Position numbers and translations under genes: made by a program. 64,000 nucleotides of DNA from Sarocladium kiliense (lineage: Eukaryota > Ascomycota > Sordariomycetes > Hypocreales > Sarocladiaceae). Location: assembly GCA_030734395.1 (NCBI GenBank), contig JAUZTG010000048.1, positions 1,922,001 through 1,986,000 of the forward strand, written 5' to 3'. Under the pieces are notes generated by a model that worked only from the letters and a program-made list of their open reading frames with translations, was not told where the DNA came from and did not search any database. Below are positions 31,776 through 43,738 of the stretch, in pieces (position 1 is the stretch's first letter; each line of letters opens with the position of its first letter).

Positions 31776-34700
31776 TGGGAGCGGCCGCAGCAGAGAGCTA
31801 CGTCGTTGTCCAGCTTGGATTGTCTTGTTGGTACGATGGCGCAGCTAGGAGGGATCGTCAGACTTGTTGCAACTAGACTGCGCGTTGCGCGGATCTTTGT
31901 TTCTTGTAAAGAGTCCGAGCGTTGTTGCTTGAGATAAAGAGCAATGAGATGCCGCGACAGGACTCGAGAGGCAAGGCAGACAACTTTGTGCAGTTGCTGT
32001 GTGCGCGCGCAGGTGGATGGGATGGATGAAAGGCGGGGCGTTGCTGCAGGGAGCTCAGAAGCGAGCGTGGAGAGGAAGAAAAGCAAGCAGAGGGACGGGT
32101 GAACAGCAGGACAGTCGTACTCGAGGGGTATGGCTGGTTGGAAATCAACGACGATTAGAATCGGCCGGGGAAGAGTAGGAAACGAGCCGGGGAGAAAAAG
32201 CAAAGAGAGGACAAGGTTCGTGACTGGAAGAAGGGTGAATGCAGGCAGGCGGCAGTGGTTGGTGGTGGTGAGGCCATCCGGGAAGCTGCAGGGCTGTTCC
32301 CCGCCAATCGATTGCGACTTCAGCGGCATCACAGTCAAGTCGAGTCCACACCGCCGCCCAGCAACCACAACCGCAACCACAACCACAACCACAGCCACGC
32401 TTCCCTTCGTTCATTCACCTGGGAGCCTCTTCATTCACGCTTCTCAACACGCACGCGTCCCCAAGCAAACCAACGTCATGGGTCCTCTCCTTCCTTCGCG
32501 TCATCATCACCCCAACGTCGCATTGCGCGTGCAGACCTCCACGTGCCTCGCTGCAAGGCACCCTGGCACCTTCTGGTCACAAGACTACCACTTACCATCA
32601 CCATCCACCACCACCTGAAGCCTCAATCGCCTCAATGCAGATCACCCGCATGGTTCGCGTGGCATGTCTCATCTACGACCCCTTCTGCGACTCAGCCGAG
32701 CGATATTCCATCTTGAAAATGCCAACAGCTCGGATGTCCCTGGTGACAGTGGCACCCTCGATCACTAATGTTCCGTTTCAGCCCTATGCCATGACGTCGC
32801 ATCTCGTGGCACACCATCTTCCTCCATTCCACACCAACTCAATTCTTCAACGGTGCGCCATCCAAACTGTATTCTGCCGTTAGACAAGCTTGTGTACCTT
32901 TGTCCTCGTACAACAAGTTTTATCATCATTCAAAGTCCGACAGGACGCGCTCGAATCTTGATCTGGTGGAAATGGCCAGTTAAGTGCCTTATCGCAAGAC
33001 TTGTGGCCTACGCCAGAACCCAGTCCCCTAAGTGCGGACTTTCTTTGACTTCGAAACTGCCATATATCGCGGTTCGTGAGGCATTTCACTGGCTAGCTCC
33101 CACTCTGTATCTTACTGCATCTTGAACATGGCCGGTGCCGCCACACATCATACTAGAGTATGAGTTCACTCCTAAAGTGCGACATCATGAGAGCAAGTGT
33201 CTCGATTCCGACGCCCTTTCCCAACTAATTTCCTTTCTGATATCTTTCCAATTCCTAACGAACCGCAAAATGGACTGAGGGTGTCAACAACCTAAGACGG
33301 CCATGCCATTACCTTCCCATGAGTCTCCTGAACTGCAACGACTCCCATTGGGACATCTCCAGCAGCTTGGGCAACCATGATGCTGCAGAATAGGTCGCAG
33401 CATGAGCTTTGGCATGTTCTTCTCTTGGCCAGCTATCGTCGACTCTGGCACCAATCTTTGCGATGCGCCGCAGCTATAAGGATAGTAGCATGCTTCAAGC
33501 ACCGGTCTCTGTGGGGCCATACCGGCCGTAAGTCCCGGAGTCTTGACCCACAAACTGACCATTGACATCTTGTCAATGTAGGACTCTGTCGGCAGCTCGG
33601 CTTCATATTACTGCTTGTGGCGTCCAGTCCAACTCTTGATATTGGTCTATATACTCCAAGTTGGGAAGAGTATGCGTCTGGCGCGTTGAGGCGTATTGTG
33701 AGCAGGCACTCGAAGATGTGCACTAAATTCATATCTACTTCCGCGTCTCAAACCCTTCTCGATTACCTGATGATTTTACCCAAGAACTTTAATCCTCCTA
33801 TGTCTTGGACTGGGATCGCGGCATCCTCAGTTGTCATTCGTGAGTCCAGATCCGTTGACCTGAGAGGCCGTATGCAGTTGTGTGTGTTGACCATAGGAGC
33901 CTGCTTCTGAACCTTTCGAATCCTTCAGCTGATCGACTTCAAAGGTTGAAAATGCTTGTGAGCGCAGGAATCAGCCAGAGAGCTTTTTTCCACGTGTGTT
34001 TCTGGTCATGTTTTTCGGTTCCTGCTTCATCCTCCTTCAGGCACTACGACGTGTATTATGGATTTAGACCTGGCTAGCCGTCAATTGTCATTTGCTGACC
34101 AAGAGCAATTCAAACGAAGACACTCTTGACTTTGGATATAACAGATCGCCTGGTATCTCCCAAACATTCACCAGGCGGTAAAATCCAACAATATGCATGG
34201 CTCATCTCGGTGTTCGCCAGGCACGGCAAACCAGTTGGCTTTTGTCACCCTCAAGAATCTGAGTGGCACGCTCCATGCATTGGCCGTGACTTGGGCATCT
34301 CATTTGCTCTCATCTACCGCAGTCATTTACAACTACCTTAATCGTCCATGGTTGTGGCAGCGATCGTGGGTTCGTCATGCCATCCGCTTCGTCCCAGCAA
34401 CCTCACTGGTAGAGATATGATTGGACACAGTGGCAAATCATGGCTCAAATACGCTCTGCGCCGCCCACGGAGGCCGAGGAAGAGGCCACGTCCTATCAAG
34501 TGTGCTATGCATAGTCGGCAATTCATCAAGGTGAACTCGAGTTCCCGGCCTTGGGAGCTTGATCTCTTCCGCAGGCTCTCTTCGTGCCCATGAATGAGCA
34601 ACAAGCGATCCGCAAACACTAGAGCCGAGATCGCTGAGTGCATGTAGCCGCTGTCATAGAATAAATACTACAATAAGGCCAATGTGGGCAATTGCTGTCT

Positions 34701-37700
34701 CATGGCAGGGTCCCTTTGCAAGACGTGTGCGTTCAAGTCACTACAGGGTCTATCTTCTCACACTTGCGTTGTTTCTGAATGCCAGGCGCGTTTGTACGCT
34801 CCTTGGCATGGACTATCGTTCCTGAACACTGGAACATGCGGCAGAGGGCAGAAGTCACAGCTGCTGCGGTCTGATCGATACACCGACAAGGCTGCAGCAA
34901 CATCGTCGCCAGGGGACTGACCTGCTGTTATATGCAAACCAGAGTACCAGTCGGCTAAGCCATTTTTTGCGAGAATCACGCTTTGCGCAGCTTTGGCTTC
35001 GCTCCAAGAGTTCGCCTGACATGGTTCATCGGCTACGACGTTTGCACAAATGAGATTCACGAACCTCAACCGAGATCAACTGTCCCAACCCGGAGCCCTG
35101 GAGAAGAACGCCGCATCGGCATTGACTTGGCCTGTGCATATGGATCGAGACCTATTAGGGCCAATAGAGATTTGAGAAATGAGCACAATATATTGCTTCA
35201 GAGACTCGAGTCGGTCAGACCATGCTTGGCAGACTTCCCCTCTCCAGCTGATAAGGCAGTGGAGAGTATGATCCTCAGTTATCATCGACTTGCTTTTCAA
35301 CCGCTTAGAACGGACCACATTTTGTTTTGGTCAAACCTTCGCACTTGAAAGAGACTTGAATGCAAGGACATCGCGTGCAGATCTCACTAGGAGAACTACC
35401 GGCTAACAATTGTGCACCTTTGACAATCTAAGTATAATGCACGGGACGTTCTCAGTGAGAATGGCCTGATATCTTGTAGATAGATGCTGGTTAGTGTTAT
35501 GAGAACCAAAGAATCGGGTATCGGCCGGTTGAGTTCAGGGTCCAACACCATGGTGGATCAGTCCCAACTCAGTTCAGGGGGTCCGGCAAGCTCGCCGGCA
35601 ATAACAGACAGACAAGGCAGGCGCCTTGACTTGAATGTCTTCCTGGGTCTTTCATTCTTTTCGAAAATCTCCTTGCAGGATGGTGGCAATGTCGGTGGGT
35701 GAGACTGAAACCCACCATGAACTGCATTGAGCCTCGAGTCGTCGCCTAGGCACTTTGGGAACACAATCTATCTGTCGTGGTGCGAGGCTCGAAATGCCAG
35801 TGTTCAGACATGCAGAAATTATGTGTGCCACGTCGTGGGTCTAACGCGACTCATTCGCGCCCACAGACCCTTCACCGAACATGACGTCAGCGGCTGCCCG
35901 CTCACCCGTCTATCTGATGGGGTCAGAGTCGGGGACGTGCGTGCTCTCTAATCGCAAAAAAAGGGGGTTCCCCGAGGGCGAAGCAGTGAGGCAGCTCACG
36001 ATGAGCGGAGGTCGCCTTATAGAAGGACTAATATCGACAGTATCTGAAACGCAAGTCTTGGTGGGGGCGCCACCAGACGGAGGGAGATCAGCCATGTTCG
36101 CTCAGGGGGGCTTTCAGAGTTTAGATGATCGTCACAACGGGAGGGCAATGAGGATGCATCGCCGGGTGGAGGACGTGGAAGTGGATGGGTGTCTTTGAGG
36201 CGAAGGAGGGAGCCACGGATGGGGATTTGCCAGACGGCCATGCTGAAGCGGGTCCAGCGGAGATGCACAGTGTTTAGTATCGTCACACGGTGAACTGGGA
36301 TTCGAAGCTCGGTGCTTGGACAGCTCAGCCCCAATCACAGTGGTGGAACAGAGAGAGACACATGACAGGTGACCCTTTGCCATACCGCACAGTGCGCCGT
36401 GGTCCTCCCCCACATCTCGAGCTGTCGGCTCGGATGGCCTACCTTAGCGCCTCCCGTGGCTCCGTTGTCCAAATTGTGCGCCGATGGCCTTCTTTGCTTG
36501 AGGGGGTCCGTCCTGTCCGGTGAAGGCACTTCGGACGTGAATACCAATTGGATTGTATCATGACTTGGGCGACCAGCTTTGCCAACCCAATGGCTAGCTT
36601 GGCTGAAATGTACTAGACAGCACTTTGCTCAATCCGCTGGCTTCCTAAGCTGAACAGGGGTCGACGCTATGGCCAGACTGGGGATCGATCGATTGCCCCT
36701 CGTATTGGAGTGGACACCGTGCGGGCACGTTGGCGTCGAGCGGTCCCTCCAGCAGACCCTGACGCCGTCACTGTCAGACTGTGCTGAGAGTTTCGACACA
36801 GGGAGAAATCTGACCTTAAGAATAAGGAGGTCGAAATCGTAGAAGATGGAATGATCGGAGCTTTTGATAGTGGCCAATTGCCAAGCGTATAGAACTACTT
36901 TCAGTGCCTGGAGAGGCAAGTGAAGCCCCGTCAAGCCCCCATGCAACTCTGTTCACGTGTCGCTGTTTTGTTCCAGATAAGCGCATGCCGCCCATCTTGG
37001 TACCATGTCTTCGAAGGCCCGTTAGCAAGCAGAGGCCACTCTCTGCCATCACTTCGACGACGCACAGAAGACCCTTTGAACTGCTGTTGCCCTTAGCGTC
37101 GGGAGCAATATTGAAATCGTGAAGTGGTCGATGCCGACAGCAGGGGCTCGCCTGTCACCACCAGGACCGTTTGCTCCCATTGTCAATGTCCCAATCTCCA
37201 ATACTTCGCAGTTCCCCTCCCGTCACAGCCCGGGGCAACCCTCCCTCCCTTCATGACCCAGCACTGCCAATCAAGTACCCTGACTACTCGGCTTTGGCTC
37301 CACCCCTGCCTCCGTAGCACCACCTCCTCCCGCGCTCTGCCCCCCTGAAGCCCGTTGGCGAAGCCACTAAGTCCGGCCACTGTCCGCCGTGATAGCCACT
37401 GGGGCCACCAGGAGCCACTGCAAGCCCACCCCAAAGAGCCACTGCTGGCTGGGCTGGCTCCATTCCCAGAGGCACCATCCGCCGCCTCATTCCTCTTCGC
37501 CTGTCCGACCCTCCATCTCGGGCAATTCAACCCACTACCATTGTTGCCTGTCCCTCTCGCGCTGCTTCTGCTAAGGGTGCGAAAACCGATTCTTCGATCT
37601 CGCTACTCTGCTTGTTTGTCTCTCCCACCCAAAGTAGACGAGCTGCATTACTTCTGCAGCGCCACGACGCAGGCCTTTCACACACAACAGTTCTCCGTGC

Positions 37701-38154
37701 CGTCCTCAGGTGCTTGTTTTGCGATTCGCCCTGCTGCAGTGCACTGTACTGTTCTGCATCTCCCAACAACCTGCTCGACACGGACGGTTGTACTACAGTC
37801 AGAGCCACAGCCGTCCCTCTTCTTTTGGCTCTCCTCTCTGCAACCCCCGACTCTCCCCCCGCCCTTCGTTTCAGCCGTGGCAGTCTCGACTTTTGTCCTT
37901 GTTACCGGATGAGTGATGCCGCCTCTTGCATCGTTGCTCTTGTCGCATTTTGTTTGATTTGACAACCACCCGACCGGTCGAGTCGAGCCTGCGATTCGCC
38001 CCTCCACGAGCGTGTTGTGGCGGCCAACGCGCAACGTCTGCCGCTGACCAACCCTCACACCCTTGGGTGCAGTTGCGACGAATCCGACGTCCACAAACCG
38101 ATATAGCTTGCCCCGACAGGCAAGACTACACTTCCCAGCCCCCAGGCCGATATC
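31776..38154. other. Gene-free region between the FHA kinase and the histidine kinase
   Basis: 6.4 kb in which no frame looks like a real protein. All frames in the central part are under about 170 codons, compete on both strands and match nothing I know. The minus-strand frame continuing past the kinase start is not preceded by a credible ATG and would be leader. From about 37.2 to 38.15 kb the plus strand is pyrimidine-rich, fitting a long promoter and leader of the histidine kinase. A CAACCACAACCGCAACC-type imperfect repeat lies at about 32358-32396. Confidence 0.5.
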
Positions 38155-41100
38155 ATGGCCGACGACTCGGCTTTGGCCGCAGCGGCTGCGGTCATCGCGT
38201 CGCTCGCTGCCGACCCCAAGAAGCCGTTTCCTGCCTCTGGCTCCAAGATTCGTCTTCCTGGCGAAGATACGCCTGGCAAGTTGAGCCTCGAGACCGAGCT
38301 CCAAAAGCTGGCTTTTCGCGTAAGCCAGCTCGAGACGCGAGCTTCTCCTACGGTTACCTTCCCCGAAACCCCCAGCGAGACCAATGACTCGCTCTTCGGC
38401 ACCGATGCTGGTCTGTCGCCCTCAGGCAGCCGCCCGTCATCCTCCAAAACGAGGGTGTTTCCGGGTGGCCATCCAGGTAGCTTGGACAATCCAAATCTAG
38501 TGCCCCGCCAGCTGACCAAGGAAGCCCTGGAAGGTTTGCGAGAACACGTTGATGACCAGTCCAAGCTCCTGGACAGCCAGCGCCAGGAGTTGGCTGGCGT
38601 CAACGCCCAACTGCTCGAGCAGAAGCACCTGCAAGAGCGCGCCCTCGAGGTCCTCGAGCATGAGCGAATTGCGACTTTAGAGAGGGAGCTATGGAAGAAC
38701 CAAAAGGCCAACGAGGCTTTCCAGAAGGCCCTCCGAGAGATTGGTGAGATTGTTACCGCCGTCGCTCGTGGCGACCTGACGATGAAGGTTCGCATGAATA
38801 CCGTCGAAATGGACCCCGAGATCACCAACTTCAAGCGCACTATGAATGTGATGATGGACCAGCTTCAGGTCTTTGCAAGTGAAGTATCTCGCGTGGCCCG
38901 TGAGGTCGGTACTGAAGGTCTACTGGGTGGACAAGCTCGCATCGGCGGTGTAGATGGCACGTGGAAGGAACTAACAGACAACGGTGAGCACTCACGAATC
39001 GCTTGTGCCCCGTGTTCTCATACTGACTTTCTATCCAGTCAACGTCATGGCACAGAATCTTACAGACCAAGGTAAGTCGGAATCGCATCTCCCCTTCGTT
39101 GCGAGGCTGTGCACTGATATTATCCAACAGTGCGAGAAATTGCCTCGGTCACGACAGCCGTTGCGCATGGCGATCTAACGAAGAAGATTGTGCGACCTGC
39201 GAAGGGCGAAATTCTCCAACTGCAACAAACCATCAATACCATGGTGGACCAGCTCCGAACGTTCGCTTCCGAGGTCACACGTGTCGCTAGAGACGTCGGT
39301 ACTGAGGGTATATTAGGTGGTCAAGCAGATGTTGGGGGAGTCCAGGGCATGTGGAATGACCTCACAGTGAACGTCAACGCCATGGCCAACAACCTCACGA
39401 CACAAGTGCGCGACATCATCGCGGTCACAACAGCTGTCGCCAAGGGTGACCTCACGCAGAAGGTCCAAGCAAATTGTCGTGGAGAGATCTTTGAGCTGAA
39501 ATCCACCATCAATTCCATGGTCGACCAGCTGCAGCAATTTGCACGGGAAGTTACCAAGATTGCCCGAGAAGTCGGCACTGAAGGTCGTCTTGGTGGCCAA
39601 GCAACTGTTCACGATGTCGAGGGAACCTGGAGAGATCTAACGGAGAATGTCAACGGCATGGCCATGAACCTGACCACACAAGTGCGAGAGATCGCCAAGG
39701 TCACCACTGCAGTCGCCAACGGTGATCTCACGAAGAAGATCAGCGTTGAGGTTCGAGGCGAGATTGCTGAGCTGAAGAACACTATCAATCAAATGGTCGA
39801 CCGTCTTGGTACATTCGCCTTCGAAGTCAGCAAGGTCGCGCGCGAGGTCGGTACTGATGGCACCCTCGGTGGGCAAGCCAAGGTAGAGAACGTTGAGGGC
39901 AAGTGGAAGGATCTGACCGAGAATGTGAACACCATGGCGTCAAATCTCACCGCCCAGGTAGGAACTCAACCAAGCCCGTTGATCCATCCTGAATGTCGCT
40001 AATTTCATCATTAGGTGAGAAGCATCTCGGCTGTCACACAGGCGATTGCAAACGGCGACATGAGTCAAACTATCGACGTTCAGGCAAGCGGCGAGATCCA
40101 AATATTGAAAGAAACGATCAACAACATGGTTGGCAGACTTTCGAGCTTCTGTTACGAGGTGCAGCGCGTAGCCAAGGATGTCGGTGTCGACGGCAAGATG
40201 GGTGCTCAGGCTGACATCGCCGGGCTCGATGGTCGCTGGAAGGAAATTACTACAGACGTCAACACCATGGCCATGAACCTAGTAAGTACATTGTTCAACC
40301 ACCATCAGTCGTTTTCATTGTTGTATTGACAAATGACAGACGACCCAAGTGCGCGCTTTCTCCGACATTACCAATCTTGCTACGGATGGTGATTTTACCA
40401 AGCTTGTCGATGTTGAGGCATCTGGAGAGATGGACGAGCTCAAACGCAAGATCAACCAGATGATTTCCAACCTCAGGGACAGTATTCAACGCAACACTCA
40501 AGCCAGGGAAGCCGCCGAACAAGCCAACAAGACGAAGTCTGAGTTCCTGGCCAACATGTCCCACGAAATTCGAACACCTATGAACGGCATTATTGGCATG
40601 ACTCAATTGACACTGGATACGGACCTGACACAATACCAACGCGAGATGCTCAATATCGTCAACGATCTCGCAAACAGCCTTCTCACAATTATCGATGATA
40701 TTCTTGATCTTTCGAAGATTGAAGCTCGCAGAATGGTCATCGAGGAGATCCCATACACTTTGCGTGGTACTGTTTTCAACGCTCTCAAGACATTGGCTGT
40801 CAAGGCGAACGAGAAATACTTGGACCTCAATTACAAGGTTGACAGCTCAGTGCCTGACTACGTCATCGGTGATTCCTTCCGTTTGAGACAGATCATTCTG
40901 AACCTCGTTGGCAACGCTATCAAATTCACTGAACATGGTAGCGTCAGTCTGACGATCAGAGAATCCACCGACAAGTCGCAGCAAGAGCAGATCCAGCCTG
41001 GCGAGTACGCGGTTGAATTCATTGTGCAGGATACCGGTATTGGTATAGCACAGGACAAGATCGACCTCATTTTCGACACTTTCCAGCAGGCCGATGGATC

Positions 41101-42373
41101 CATGACACGAAAGTTTGGAGGCACTGGTCTTGGTCTGTCTATCTCAAAGCGACTTGTGAACTTGATGGGGGGTGATTTGTGGGTTAACAGCACACTCACC
41201 GACGGCAGTGAGTTTCACTTCACTTGCCGTGTCCGTCTTGCGGACAACAACTCGCACACCCTAGAGAAGGCTCTCAAGCCATACCGCGGTCACCAAGTCC
41301 TTTTCGTCGATAAGGCCCAATCGAGCAACAGTGCTGAGATCAAGGAAATGCTGAGCACTCTTGGCCTTCATCCTGTTGTTGTCGAATCTGAAAAGAGTTC
41401 CGCCCTAACACGTCTGAAGGCTGGACGTTCCCTTCCTTACGATGCGATACTGGTGGACTCTATCGACACGGCTCGCAGACTACGAGCCGTAGATGATCTC
41501 AAGTACCTTCCCATCGTCCTTCTGGCTCCAGTGGTCCATGTAAACCTGAAATCGTGCCTTGACCTCGGCATCACATCATACATGACCACTCCATGCAAGC
41601 TCATTGACTTGAGCAACGGCATCGTGCCAGCACTCGAGAATAGAGCTACACCGTCGCTCGCTGACAACACAAAGTCTTTCGAGATCCTCCTCGCCGAAGA
41701 CAACACTGTCAATCAACGCCTAGCAGTCAAGATCCTGGAGAAGTACCACCATGTGGTTACAGTTGTCGGCAACGGTTGGGAGGCCGTCGAGTCCGTCAAG
41801 GAGAAGAAGTTTGATGTCATTCTCATGGATGTCCAAATGCCTATTATGGTAAGTCTCCTCCGATGTCTCATGTAGCATGTGCTAACATTTCTTCAGGGTG
41901 GATTCGAGGCTACCGGCAAGATTCGCGAATATGAGCGCAGTATGGGCACTCACCGGACGCCTATCATTGCCCTGACAGCCCACGCCATGATGGGTGATCG
42001 CGAGAAGTGTATCGAAGCTCAGATGGATGAGTACCTGTCTAAGCCTCTGCAGCAAAATCACCTCATTCAGACGATTCTCAAGTGTGCCACCCTTGGCGGA
42101 CCGCTTCTCGAGAAGAACCGTGAGCGAGAGCTCAAGATGCAGGCGGAGGCTAAGGCTTCTGGCAAGCGCGCCGCTGCAGCTTCGAGCAGCGGTGGCCCTA
42201 ACAGCAGCCGTCGCGACCTCTTGCGGCCGCAGCTTGAGACACGCGCCTTCAGCACCAGGGAGCCCATGACTAGTAATGGTGTGGACAGCCCTGCTTTGGT
42301 GACGGCTGACGAGGAGGATCCTATGGCAAGAGCACGTCATGAACTCTCTGACATGAGGAGTCTGACCAGCTAA
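38155..42373 (+). CDS. Group III hybrid histidine kinase (Nik1/Os-1 type)
   Basis: Six exons: 38155-38983, 39039-39071 (33 nt), 39131-39957, 40015-40281, 40340-41848 and 41897-42373, giving 1313 aa. Introns are GT..AG and in frame. After a disordered N-terminus come five to six HAMP units of about 92 residues (each with V.TAVA.GDLT.K and GGQA..), about 200-690. Next are the HisKA box SHEIRTPMNGIIG (H727), an HATPase domain (NLVGNAIKFT, DTGIGI, GTGLGLSI) and a receiver with VILMDVQMP (D1149) and a later conserved Lys in SKPLQ. The protein is cytosolic, with no membrane segments. It acts upstream of the Hog1 MAPK phosphorelay in osmotic adaptation and is the target of phenylpyrrole and dicarboximide fungicides. 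Confidence 0.97.
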
Positions 42374-43315
42374 CAAGCGGGCTGCTTGGTGGTCTCAGTT
42401 TCTTATGAGATCCCATAGCACCTAGACATGGGCTTCGCACAGCTCCCGGCGGGCGATCGAGATCGGTCGGCGAAGCAGATCTATAACCGGCATCTACTCA
42501 AAGCATAATAAGCGAGCACATTTCATGAACGGAGCGATTGGTAGCGACATGGTATACCCCACCATGCGCCGCACAAACATGGGAGAGATTCGGCAGAGTC
42601 TGCTGGGTTTTCTCACTGACTGGTCACTATTCCGGCTCTGCTCCATCTCCAATTTCGGCATGGCTGTATTCTGTATTTCTTGGGAGTTTTCTGCGCAGAT
42701 GGCGTTTCTCTTAACTCTCGTTGTCTTGTTTTCCAATGACATGAGAGGGGGTACTTAATTTGTTTTTTTATGACTTCCTTGGGATTATCTTGAGGATCGG
42801 AATGATGTGTTTTGTTATCTTCACTCTTTGGCTTGTTTTGCAAGAATATGGTCGTTTGGGAGAAACCCCTGATATCGCATATTATATATCCTTATCCTTT
42901 GCGTTCGAACTGCACGTGTACGTACTTGCGTCGTGGGCACAATTTCCAAGCTTTCTACAACTTCTCTTGGTTCATGTTGTTATGTTCTGTTTCTTTCTGC
43001 CCCTGATACTGGAAGGCTGGGGGCGATGCTGCATAGCAGAGCGAGAATTGGCAAGGGAACGAAGAACATGTTGCGGTACATGTTGAAGGTTATTGCATAG
43101 GGTATTAGGGAGATGACGGACTTCTGTGTCCTTGTTCTAGGAGTCAAGAGAGAAGAGCACATGACCTCAAACCTGTCTTCCAATGCTACATGTTACGGTG
43201 TGTCCGTCGCAAATAGTCCCCAATGCACTTTTACTATGCACTAAAAATGGCACGCCACGGTTCTCAATCAAGAGCAATTGGACCAAATTTCTCCTAGCCC
43301 CTGGTCCGGCGCGTA
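42374..43315. other. 3' flank of the histidine kinase gene
   Basis: Nothing supported as a gene. It becomes T-rich around 42660-43000, compatible with 3' UTR and terminator sequence. Confidence 0.45.
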
Positions 43316-43738
43316 TCACGAGGCTGCTGAACTTGATTTATCTTTGTCTCCGCTGGCTTTCTTGTTTCCTGTGCTCCGAGCAACGTGGCCTCCGTCGGCT
43401 TCTGCTGGCTTCAGGGGGTCGCTCTGGCCTTCGTCCAGCGCGTCCATAGCTGCCAGGAGAGCGTCCAACTTGTTCTCCAGGTTGTTCAAGTTGGCTTCGA
43501 GAGCGGTCGCGGCCTGCTCGCCCCTAAATGTTGCCACATATATTTTAGCGATGACCGATCCGATAGTTCATCAATAGACACGATTTTGAGTAATAGTATC
43601 GGGTGCTCCGCGAGATCTCACGGACCTAGCCGGAGTCTGGCTTGAAGCCACCCGAGAAGGCTTAGCTGGAGGGGTAAGAGATCTAGAACGACCTTGAAGA
43701 TTTGCAACACGAATTTGCGAAGAGTGGGTTGTGATAAT
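43316..43738 (-). CDS. Probable small coiled-coil protein, partial model (two exons)
   Basis: On the minus strand the frame 43523-43316 encodes GEQAATALEANLNNLENKLD.. with a clear heptad pattern, then an acidic linker and a KASGDKDKSSSAAS end. It has no ATG, and a good acceptor (ATTTAG) lies just before it. A preceding exon at about 43738-43626, reached by a GTCCGT donor, encodes a basic stretch with RSRSLTPPAKPSR. It is itself preceded by an acceptor-like ATTCAG. The start exon was not found. The function is unknown; it could be a subunit of a small helical complex. Alternative donors (GTGAGA at 43620) fit nearly as well. Confidence 0.4.

Noticed and set aside
30665..32398. 577-codon minus-strand frame as one exon starting near 32398
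   Set aside because: Its first about 240 codons are low complexity with no ATG-led family match; a 25-nt first exon (31775-31751) plus intron gives a sensible N-terminus.
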